DNA of 6,917 bases from Planctomycetota bacterium (GTDB lineage: Bacteria > Planctomycetota > Phycisphaerae > WQYP01): the NCBI GenBank assembly GCA_021795535.1, contig JAJYPG010000066.1, positions 1 through 6,917 on the forward strand, read 5' to 3'. Shown in pieces: positions 1-5,743 of the stretch (positions are counted from its first letter, which is position 1; each line of letters starts with the position of its first letter). A program made the position numbers and the translations under genes. Under the pieces are notes generated by a model. That model saw only the letters and a program-made list of their open reading frames with translations, was not told the DNA's origin and ran no database searches.

Positions 1-1
1 G

Positions 2-61
2 CAATTCCGCCTTGGAAATATGTTGACCGAATGGGAAAACCTGGTATTGAAACAAGCATGA
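2..61 (+). CDS. possible 3' end of an upstream gene (partial)
   Basis: The frame beginning at base 2 is open from the window edge to a TGA at 59-61 and would encode a C-terminus of 19 residues ending LTEWENLVLKQA. Its amphipathic composition (Trp, Glu, Leu, Lys) looks more protein-like than the other two plus frames, which stop at 24 and 72. Nothing identifies a family. The piece is very short and open at the edge, so it could be chance. No terminator is visible between it and the next promoter. Confidence 0.25.
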   Translation, partial: QFRLGNMLTEWENLVLKQA

Positions 62-242
62 AAATATCCTAACAAATACCAAACATACACCTTATTAATC
101 GCCGTGACAATACCCGTGTAAAGAATAAAAATTCAAAGTTTTTCCACCCGCCACACAGACAAACTCGCACGTATCATTTCAAACGGAATTCACGAATAAC
201 AAATTTATTATTCATTTTTACGATTATATTTTATCAACTTTC
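62..242. other. AT-rich intergenic stretch upstream of the kimA leader
   Basis: No credible gene is seen here. The sequence becomes very AT-rich from about 185 to 242, directly upstream of the candidate promoter, where it could act as an UP-element-like region. It includes one copy of the hexamer TTACGA (218-223), which recurs upstream of the phosphate-type transporter. No clear terminator hairpin for an upstream gene is visible. Confidence 0.4.
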
Positions 243-270
243 TTGACTCCACGTCTAATAGGGATACCAT
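243..270 (+). promoter_or_regulatory. candidate sigma-70-type promoter of the kimA leader
   Basis: A -35-like TTGACT (243-248, five of six consensus bases) is followed after 16 bp by a -10-like TACCAT (265-270, four of six). Transcription would begin near 277, at the 5' edge of the riboswitch, which is where an RNA leader promoter should lie. The AT-rich DNA just upstream fits. The -10 is weak and the spacer one base short, so this is an inference. Confidence 0.45.
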
Positions 271-274
271 ACCC

Positions 275-521
275 CCTTGATTCGCTGAGCAAACACCGAA
301 TGCAGCCAAACCAGATGATTCTGTTTATTCTGGCTGCAGCGGGGGAACCAGCAGGCCCAAAAAATCAGGGCTGGCAATTCAATCCCCGGGTCAGGCGTGC
401 GGAACGCCATCCGGTGGAATTAAACTTGAATTGCTTATACGGGGCTAATTCACCGGTTGACCGGCGAAGGGTGGAACAGCGAAACCCAGCCCGACAGCTA
501 ACCTCGCAGGTAAACACAAGG
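275..521 (+). ncRNA. c-di-AMP riboswitch aptamer (ydaO/yuaA class)
   Basis: Two hallmark blocks of the ydaO/yuaA aptamer are present in the right order: GCGGGGGAACCA at 339-350, and GCCCGACAGCTAACCTCG at 489-506. An ACCGAA segment (295-300) stands where the class has GCCGAA. Supporting helices are visible: TGCAGCCA (301-308) with TGGCTGCA (331-338); GGCCC (354-358) with GGGCT just before GGCAATTC; an 11-bp stem with one bulged G (411-422 with 446-456); and GGGT (469-472) with ACCC (484-487). P1 is the least clear: ACC/GGT (295-297 with 509-511), perhaps extended by CCTTG (275-279) with CAAGG (517-521). The class binds two c-di-AMP molecules in a pseudosymmetric fold and normally lowers expression of K+ importers and cell-wall genes. 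The K+ importer-like gene directly downstream fits. The exact ends are approximate. Confidence 0.9.
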
Positions 522-524
522 TGA

Positions 525-571
525 CTCCCGTCGTCGGTTACGGTACGAATCCGTAGCGGCGTGCCGGGAGG
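525..571 (+). promoter_or_regulatory. SD-sequestering hairpin (probable translational expression platform)
   Basis: CTCCCG (525-530) can pair with CGGGAG (565-570). Inside it CGTC (532-535) pairs with GGCG (558-561), and GTTACGG (537-543) with CCGTAGC (551-557), leaving a 7-nt loop. This makes an almost continuous 17-bp hairpin with small bulges. Its 3' arm contains most of the Shine-Dalgarno GGAGG (567-571), which lies 8 nt before the ATG at 580. No U-tract follows, so it does not look like an intrinsic terminator. The sequence supports control of translation initiation. How ligand binding would switch this helix is not evident, because it does not clearly overlap P1. Confidence 0.65.
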
Positions 572-579
572 ATTTGTTG

Positions 580-2700
580 ATGCTCGAAAATTCTGTCACA
601 CGCAAAGAACGTCCGCGCGAACTCAAGTGGTATCATGCCGGTGCCATTCTGTATGGCGACTGGGGAACCAGCCGTTTTTACGTGCTGGGTCTGGCTTTCT
701 TCTATTCCCTTTATGAAAGCTTCTGGTATGTGGTCGCGGTGGGCATTTTGGTTGCCTTGGTCGGCTGGGCCTATACTATTATATGCCGCTGTTTTCCTGA
801 TGGCGGCGGGGTTTATTCCTCGGCCAAGCAGTTCAGCAAACAGCTTGCCGTTATTGGGGCGCTGCTGCTTTGCGCGGACTACATTGTTACCGCGGCGATG
901 TCGGCGTTTGATGGCATACATTATCTTGGCATACCCAACGATGGGCCACTGATTCCATTGTGCGCCATCGGATCAATTATTTTGATTGGCATCATGAACT
1001 ATTTCGGCCTGCGCCGCGTCGGCGTTGCCGCACTGGTGGTGGCCAATGCCACACTGGTTCTGACTTTTATTATTGCCATCTTCAGTGTTCCGCATCTTGC
1101 CCAGGGCTGGCACCGTATAACCGCGCTCAATCATCTTTCCGGAACCGTAAGCACCCGCTGGTTCAGTTTTGTCAATGTGGTTTTGGCCCTTTCCGGTGTC
1201 GAAGCCGTTGCCAATATGACCGGCGTGATGGTTCAGCCGGTCGTCCGCACCGCGAAAAAGACCATTTATCCGGTTATGGTGGAAGTGGTGGCGCTGAATA
1301 TTTTGCTGGCTGTGGCGATGTGTGCGCTGTCGCCCAATCCCAAACACCCCAATGAAAAATTCACCACTCCCGCCGTACAGTTGCAGGCCCGCGTGGAAGC
1401 ATTCAAGGAACACCATCCGGATTGGAAAGCCCACCGGCAACTGGTGGCGCAAGTCCATAATCTGGATAAAAACTACAAACGTGAAGATGAAATTCAAAAT
1501 GCCGTCATGCGCGTGATGGCCACCGATTACGTGGGTAAAATTTTCGGATGGCTCTGCGGCATCGTCTTTGGCCTGCTGCTTATTTCCGCGGTCAACACCG
1601 CCATTGGTGCCATGATGAGCGTGCAATACACCATGTCACGCGACAATGAACTGCCTAAATTCCTCGGTCGCCTTAACATGTTCGGAGTCCCATGGCTCGC
1701 CCTTATTCCGGCTGTTCTGGTGCCCGTGCTTATCTTGAGCATTTTCCAAAGCCTTTCCACACTGGGAGATCTATACGCCATTGGCGTTGTCGGGGCCATC
1801 ACCATCAATCTGGGCAGTGCCACAATTAATCGACATCTCCCCATTAAAACCTGGGAACGCATCTGTGTGGGAGCCATCGCTCTGCTGATGGCCGGTATTG
1901 AAATAACTCTGGCCGTGCAAAAGCATGAGGCCCTTATTTTTGCGCTGTGTGTATTGTCCGCCGGCCTGCTCGCCCGGTTTTATACCAAGCAGTTTCCGCG
2001 ATTGCCACTGCGTGGCCGGGTCTGGGCCTTGGGCGCAAGCTCCGCGGCGGGTTTGCTTTTGGCCTATGGTTTGGGACGCATGGGGCTGGTATTTCTGGCA
2101 CATAAACCAGTGTATGCCGGATGGGATTTCGCGGGAGCCGTCGTCTTTACTCTGGCGGCCATTATCGCCGCTTTTTATGGTCGGCGGCTTTTGCGGCAAC
2201 TGCGCATCAGCGTGCCCGCCATCGAAATTCCTGTACCCGAAGCCGAAAAGCTGGCGTTGGGCACACCCGCCAGGGAACTGGATATGTCCATGCCCAAGGT
2301 TATGGTGGCCACACGCGGCTCGCCCCGGCTTTTGGAATTTGCCGCCAGATATGCCCACCAGACAGATTCCATTCTGTTTGTTATTTTTGTTCGCCCTTTG
2401 AATTTAACCTTTCTGGCTGAAGATCAGGGACCAAACTTAAGCGAAGACCCGGAGGCCATCGCCGCACTGCGTGCGGCGCAAAAACAGTGCGACAACCTGC
2501 ATGTCCCCATGGTTCCCATTTATGTCGTTTCGCCGGACGTGGCGTGGAGCATTCTGGATTTTGCGGCCACCTACAGCGTTAATGCCTTGCTCATGGGCGT
2601 ATCGCGCCGGGGATCGCTCCTTCGCGCCATGCACGGCGATACCCTCACCGCCGTCGCCGATCAACTGCCACAGGACATTCCCCTGCTAATTCACGCCTGA
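580..2700 (+). CDS. kimA: KimA-like K+ importer (APC superfamily) with C-terminal USP-like domain
   Basis: Predicted inner-membrane potassium uptake protein of 706 aa, probably a K+:H+ symporter like Bacillus KimA (formerly YdaO, about 607 aa). TM1 carries GDWGTSRFYV; D27 and Y34, Y101/T104/S108 in TM3, and S205/E208 in TM6 match in spacing the residues I recall as lining the K+ sites of KimA (D36, Y43, Y118, T121, S125, T230, E233). An SAVNTAIGAM segment in TM8 (336-345) is typical of the family. About 14 hydrophobic segments are visible, two more than the usual 12. A polar insert of about 60 residues (251-313) lies between TM7 and TM8. Residues about 573-706 form a universal-stress-protein-like cytosolic domain. 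The ATG at 580 is chosen because GGAGG lies 8 nt upstream; the TTG codons at 574 and 577 are too close to it. The riboswitch upstream strongly supports a K+ role. A general amino-acid permease is the alternative. Confidence 0.85.
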   Translation: MLENSVTRKERPRELKWYHAGAILYGDWGTSRFYVLGLAFFYSLYESFWYVVAVGILVALVGWAYTIICRCFPDGGGVYSSAKQFSKQLAVIGALLLCADYIVTAAMSAFDGIHYLGIPNDGPLIPLCAIGSIILIGIMNYFGLRRVGVAALVVANATLVLTFIIAIFSVPHLAQGWHRITALNHLSGTVSTRWFSFVNVVLALSGVEAVANMTGVMVQPVVRTAKKTIYPVMVEVVALNILLAVAMCALSPNPKHPNEKFTTPAVQLQARVEAFKEHHPDWKAHRQLVAQVHNLDKNYKREDEIQNAVMRVMATDYVGKIFGWLCGIVFGLLLISAVNTAIGAMMSVQYTMSRDNELPKFLGRLNMFGVPWLALIPAVLVPVLILSIFQSLSTLGDLYAIGVVGAITINLGSATINRHLPIKTWERICVGAIALLMAGIEITLAVQKHEALIFALCVLSAGLLARFYTKQFPRLPLRGRVWALGASSAAGLLLAYGLGRMGLVFLAHKPVYAGWDFAGAVVFTLAAIIAAFYGRRLLRQLRISVPAIEIPVPEAEKLALGTPARELDMSMPKVMVATRGSPRLLEFAARYAHQTDSILFVIFVRPLNLTFLAEDQGPNLSEDPEAIAALRAAQKQCDNLHVPMVPIYVVSPDVAWSILDFAATYSVNALLMGVSRRGSLLRAMHGDTLTAVADQLPQDIPLLIHA

Positions 2701-2725
2701 CGACCACTGCTGGTACAAAACCTGA

Positions 2726-2760
2726 AAGCCCGGAGTGGCCAGAGCGACCACCCCGGGCTT
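2726..2760. terminator. hairpin terminator between convergent genes
   Basis: AAGCCCGG (2726-2733) pairs with CCGGGCTT (2753-2760). After one A/C mismatch, GTGG (2735-2738) pairs with CCAC (2748-2751) around a 9-nt loop. The stem begins 25 nt after the kimA stop. The T-runs are poor on the plus side (TTGGTTATAT) and moderate on the minus side (TTTCAGGTTTTG). It sits between two converging genes and probably serves both. Confidence 0.65.
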
Positions 2761-2811
2761 GGTTATATACCAGTTCGACAAATGGGCTGGGGCAAAACGC
2801 CGGACAAGGCC

Positions 2812-3279
2812 TTAACGCCGCTCATGTCCGTGATGCCAGCCTCCGAACCGCTGGAAGCGTCTCCCACCTTCGCGTTCGCCGCCACGCCACATCGCCCGGC
2901 CACGCCAGCCGTCATTACCCCAACCGGTATGGAAAAATAACAGCGGTCTGGGGCGGTAATAGACTGGGGCCGGCGGAGGGCAGTACACCGGTGGCGGCAC
3001 GTAAACCGGTTGCGGAGGCATATACTGCGGCGCGGCCTGCTGATAATAAGTTGGGGGTGAATAAACCGGCTGCGGTGGCTGATAATAAACCGGTGGCGGG
3101 GCGTAGTAAACCGGTGCCGGGCAGAACACTGGTACACCAATGTTGATGCCAAACCGGAACCCGTCCGCCTTGGCTGGCGAACTTGCAGCCACCACTCCGG
3201 CGAGAGCAAAGCCAACGGTGGCGAGTTTGATACCTGCGAATTTTCCACCAAAAAGCGAGGTTGTATTGTGCCAGATCAT
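2812..3279 (-). CDS. small secreted Pro/Tyr-rich PVYY-repeat protein
   Basis: Hypothetical exported protein of 155 aa; no family with a known function is recognised. The N-terminus has a basic or polar lead (K13, K18), a hydrophobic core (about 19-32) and an AKA|DG signal-peptidase-I-like site after A38, so Sec export is likely. Residues about 48-110 are low-complexity, with six PVY units (PVYY, PVYS, PVYV, PVYC) separated by PP or QPPQ. The last 40 residues are rich in Gly, Arg, Trp and His (GWRGRAMWRGGEREGGRRF, ending HHGHERR), giving a strongly basic tail. The start is supported by AAGGAGCT (3285-3292) with a 5-nt gap. A perfect -10 hexamer lies about 84 bp upstream. A plausible role is a periplasmic or envelope-associated structural protein, by composition only. 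The overlapping minus-strand frame at 2763-3251 is rejected because it lacks a signal peptide and shows no protein-like pattern. Confidence 0.75.
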   Translation of the reverse strand: MIWHNTTSLFGGKFAGIKLATVGFALAGVVAASSPAKADGFRFGINIGVPVFCPAPVYYAPPPVYYQPPQPVYSPPTYYQQAAPQYMPPQPVYVPPPVYCPPPAPVYYRPRPLLFFHTGWGNDGWRGRAMWRGGEREGGRRFQRFGGWHHGHERR

Positions 3280-3284
3280 GATTC

Positions 3285-3368
3285 AGCTCCTTATAAAAGC
3301 CTGACTAACTTCTGGTGAAGGCCGCCAGCCCATAGCTGGTATTTACATCAACCTTCCACAGTATTATA
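3285..3368 (-). promoter_or_regulatory. candidate promoter and structured 5' leader of the PVYY-repeat gene
   Basis: On the minus strand a perfect TATAAT -10 occupies 3368-3363. No convincing -35 lies 16-18 bp further upstream. Transcription would start near 3356, giving a leader of about 75 nt. The leader region can fold: GTGAAGG (3315-3321) against CCTTCCAC (3352-3359, one bulged C), enclosing a CCAGC/GCTGG hairpin (3325-3329 with 3335-3339). The gene's SD is at 3285-3292. The -10 match may be chance in AT-rich DNA. Confidence 0.4.
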
Positions 3369-3830
3369 CGCAACAGATTGTAAATAGTTTCAGGAAAGAT
3401 ATTATTTTCATCTTAATTTCATTTAGTGTGCAGATATTGATTAAAACAATATCTTTGTACGCATTAAAGAATGTTTCAATTGACCAAAAAAATCCAGGAA
3501 TCAAGCTGACGATTTGTGCTCCAGGATTTCTTCAATCACCGCCATCGCCCGCTGAACCTCGCAGCCCCTCTGACGATCAGGAATTTTCGTACATGCAGTG
3601 CTCGCGGAACAAATTGATATAATTATGCGAAAGTGTTGAATTATTGCGATTTTCAAGGTCTTTTCGGCAACGTAATTGCAATACTTAATGAAGCTAAATA
3701 TCAATATATAATATTGCGACTGTCGGCTTGCCACATGGTCGTGTGACGTGGATGGAGTTTTGCGAAAGACTGATTTCTCCCGCGTTAGTGGCTAATTATG
3801 ACCTGAATAGGATTAATCTGTTATTCAATA

Positions 3831-3848
3831 TTACGAAATATATCGTAA
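3831..3848. promoter_or_regulatory. candidate operator: TTACGA inverted repeat
   Basis: TTACGA (3831-3836) and TCGTAA (3843-3848) form a perfect 6-bp inverted repeat around AATATA, the shape of a dimeric regulator site. A TATAAA -10-like hexamer follows at 3859-3864, so a bound protein could cover the -35 region of a promoter for the transporter, with a leader of about 185 nt. Further direct copies of TTACGA lie at 3868-3873 and 3952-3957. No regulator is identified. AT-rich DNA yields such repeats by chance more often than average. Confidence 0.3.
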
Positions 3849-3964
3849 CGCATTATTCTATAAAGGGTTACGACTTAGCCGTTCGCTCTTAATATTAGCG
3901 CAATCTTAACATTTTCCACACGATTACAACATGCTTCTCCCGTACCATTTATTACGAAGTGGAA

Positions 3965-3986
3965 AGTCAGTCTTGGTTGGCTGACT
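3965..3986 (+). other. hairpin in the leader of the PHS transporter gene
   Basis: AGTCAGTC (3965-3972) pairs with GGCTGACT (3979-3986), including one G-T wobble, around the loop TTGGTT. It lies about 70 nt before the start codon, if transcription begins upstream. A second GGTTGGC copy follows (4004-4010), and CAAC/GTTG can form a small adjacent stem. It matches no riboswitch class that I recognise. Confidence 0.35.
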
Positions 3987-4056
3987 GCTGATTCCGGCAA
4001 CGCGGTTGGCGCTTGGATAAGCTCCAAAAGCATACGCTGATAAAAAGGAGACGTTT

Positions 4057-5496
4057 ATGGCCGCGGCGGTTAACAATGAATTGCACGCACGAGAAGTGTC
4101 CGATGCGCTCAACGAGGTAAAGTTCAGTGGCTTTCACCTACGAGCCATCATCACTGCGGGCATGGGATTTTTTACCTCGGCATACGACCTGACGGTCATT
4201 GGCACGGCGCTGGCTCTGGCGGGTCCGGAATGGAAAACCGCCTGGCATGGCGCGGGCTTCGGTTACTATATGGCCTTGGTAGGTTCAGTATCTCTCGGTG
4301 CAACCATACTTGGCGCATTTTTCTTTGGATTCGTTGCAGACAAAATTGGCCGCAAGAGCGTCTATGGCATTGAAGCTATTCTGATGACTGTTGGTGCATT
4401 GGGCAGCGCCTTTGCGGGTGGACCTATTTCCATGATTATCTGGCGTACCATCATGGGCTTTGGTATTGGCGGCGATTATCCGCTTTCCGCAGTAATCATG
4501 AGTGAATATGCCAACCGCGAAAACCGCGGAAAAATGGTCGGCATGGTCTTTTCCGGGCAAGCCCTGGGCTTCCTTTTCGGCCCGATTGTCTGCCTGACTC
4601 TGCTTGCCGCCGGTGTTAGTCACGAATGGACCTGGCGCATAGCCCTGGGGCTTGGTGCTCTGCCTGCCGCGGCGGTTATTCTTCTGCGTCGGACCATGCC
4701 CGAATCGCCTCGTTGGACCGCCCGTGTTAAAGGCAAGGCCGCTGATGCCGCCAAGAGCCTTTCCTGGTATTCCCAAGGTGTGGCGAATGCCGCCGGCACA
4801 GATCGCAAAATCAAAGAGCCACTCTCCAAATATGCCCTGACCATCCTGGGAACGGCCGGAGCCTGGTTCCTGGTGGACTATGCTTATTATGGCAACACGG
4901 TTTGTATGCCCCAGATTCTTCATGCGGTCTCGCCGAAGGCCACCATCCTCACCACAACCGCCTGGAATGTCATTATTTTCGGCATCTTCGCTGTGCCCGG
5001 ATATGTGGCGGCTTTTATGACCTCGGACAAAATTGGACGCAAGTTTCTGCAAATGGTCGGCTTTGCCGCCATGGCGGTAACTTTCGCCATCATCGCTCTT
5101 GTGCCGGGTGTGGCAACATCGGCTGTGCCTTTCGTAATTATCTTCGGTCTAAGCTACTTTTTCACCGAATTCGGCCCCAACGTTACCACGTTTATTCTCG
5201 CCGCCGAGTTGTATCCGGTGAATCACCGTACCACCGGCCACGGCATTTCCGCCGGTATCGGGAAGTTTGGCGCCTTCCTTGGCGTGTTCCTCTTCCCCTT
5301 GATTGCAACAGATCTCCACCCCAGCGGTGGCTTGCTGATCTCCTGCGGAGCGGCAGTGTTGGGTGTGATCCTTACGGCGATCTGCATCAAAGAGCCAGCC
5401 GGCAAGACCCTTGAGGAAGCCGGGCGCGAAACGGAATTTCCAAGCACGCCAACCCCACCCGCCCGGCGGGAAATTGAAGAACCCGTGGGTGTCTGA
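4057..5496 (+). CDS. MFS transporter, phosphate:H+ symporter (PHS, Pho84/PiPT-like) family
   Basis: Inner-membrane major facilitator of 479 aa with 12 expected helices, likely importing inorganic phosphate with protons. Motif A appears in both halves: GFVADKIGRK (91-100) and SDKIGRKF at about 5026-5046. The family signature GGDYPLSAVIMSEY (138-151) is intact. The set known to bind phosphate in fungal PiPT (Y150, Q177, W320, D324, Y328, plus D149) has clear counterparts here: D140, Y141, Q168, W270, D274 and Y278, with the WxxxDxxxY spacing kept. FFTEFGPNVTTF and the later HRTTGHGISAGIGKFGA also match Pho84-type carriers. In TM1 the usual FFTDAYDLF appears as FFTSAYDLT, so the first Asp is Ser41 and D44 remains. 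The ATG has AAGGAG (4045-4050) 6 nt upstream. It is a single-gene unit by context, ending at a strong terminator. Another anion or organic acid is possible as substrate. Confidence 0.85.
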   Translation: MAAAVNNELHAREVSDALNEVKFSGFHLRAIITAGMGFFTSAYDLTVIGTALALAGPEWKTAWHGAGFGYYMALVGSVSLGATILGAFFFGFVADKIGRKSVYGIEAILMTVGALGSAFAGGPISMIIWRTIMGFGIGGDYPLSAVIMSEYANRENRGKMVGMVFSGQALGFLFGPIVCLTLLAAGVSHEWTWRIALGLGALPAAAVILLRRTMPESPRWTARVKGKAADAAKSLSWYSQGVANAAGTDRKIKEPLSKYALTILGTAGAWFLVDYAYYGNTVCMPQILHAVSPKATILTTTAWNVIIFGIFAVPGYVAAFMTSDKIGRKFLQMVGFAAMAVTFAIIALVPGVATSAVPFVIIFGLSYFFTEFGPNVTTFILAAELYPVNHRTTGHGISAGIGKFGAFLGVFLFPLIATDLHPSGGLLISCGAAVLGVILTAICIKEPAGKTLEEAGRETEFPSTPTPPARREIEEPVGV

Positions 5497-5533
5497 TATA
5501 CGCCGCGCGAATAGTTCTCCGAAAAAAAAATTG

Positions 5534-5570
5534 AAGGCCGGTCTGATACTTTTCAGATCGGCCTTTTTTT
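5534..5570. terminator. strong intrinsic terminator, bidirectional
   Basis: AAGGCCGGTCTGA (5534-5546) pairs over 13 bp, one of them a G-T wobble, with TCAGATCGGCCTT (5553-5565). The loop is TACTTT and a T7 run (5564-5570) follows on the plus strand. On the minus strand the stem is followed by a T9 run, from the A-tract at 5522-5530. It therefore suits both the transporter, whose stop is 37 nt upstream, and the convergent methyltransferase unit. Confidence 0.93.
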
Positions 5571-5743
5571 GTCTCCGGCAATTCAGTGGAGAACACGCCG
5601 TAAACAACACGCGGCCTTATTCCCCATATCCCGCCGGTGGCAAGACAGATACATACTCATAGTAATATATAGCCGAATCTAAAACTCATGGTGTTGCAAA
5701 AATGCGGTGAATTGAGGCATGGATCGGCCTTTTGGCGGAAAAT
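5571..5743. other. intergenic spacer, nothing recognised
   Basis: No gene, hairpin or promoter is convincing. It contains a second copy of GATCGGCCTTTT (5722-5733), identical to the 3' arm of the terminator at 5556-5567 but lacking a pairing arm nearby. Confidence 0.4.

Larger units (their letters stand above)
3369..4056. other. long AT-rich intergenic region before the PHS transporter
   Basis: No convincing gene is seen in this part of the 777-bp gap. It is AT-rich except for a GC-richer patch at about 3520-3600. The short open frames at 3428-3622 (plus) and 3501-3734 (minus) lack good ribosome binding sites and recognisable motifs. Toward the transporter it holds a TTACGA inverted repeat (3831-3848), two further TTACGA copies (3868-3873, 3952-3957), a -10-like TATAAA (3859-3864) and leader hairpins (3965-3986), all listed separately. 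The length suggests either substantial regulation of the transporter or decayed sequence. Confidence 0.5.

Noticed and set aside
243..524. Plus-strand open frame of 93 codons in the leader
   Set aside because: It coincides with the riboswitch aptamer; the conserved RNA blocks explain the sequence, and the frame has no start context or recognisable protein pattern.
574..579. TTG codons just upstream as the start of the KimA-like protein
   Set aside because: The ATG at 580 has GGAGG at an 8-nt spacing; TTG at 574 would leave only 2 nt and TTG at 577 only 5 nt.
973..1626. Minus-strand open frame of 217 codons inside kimA
   Set aside because: Its His/Gly/Asn-rich translation is the typical shadow of a membrane-protein gene, and it has no motifs; the plus strand is clearly coding.
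2940..3120. CRISPR-like or tandem DNA repeat array
   Set aside because: The recurring AAACCGG units are short, irregular, in frame and explained by PVYY coding repeats.
2763..3251. Minus-strand open frame of 162 codons overlapping the PVYY gene
   Set aside because: It has no signal peptide or regular protein pattern. The frame at 2812-3279 has a strong SD, a signal peptide and repeats.
3890..3935. PhoB box upstream of the phosphate-type transporter
   Set aside because: No pair of CTGTCAT-like heptamers at 11-bp spacing could be found; CTTAACA and CCACACG are too divergent.
4285..5052. Minus-strand open frame of 255 codons inside the PHS transporter gene
   Set aside because: It is antisense to a strongly conserved MFS gene and its translation has no membrane or domain pattern.
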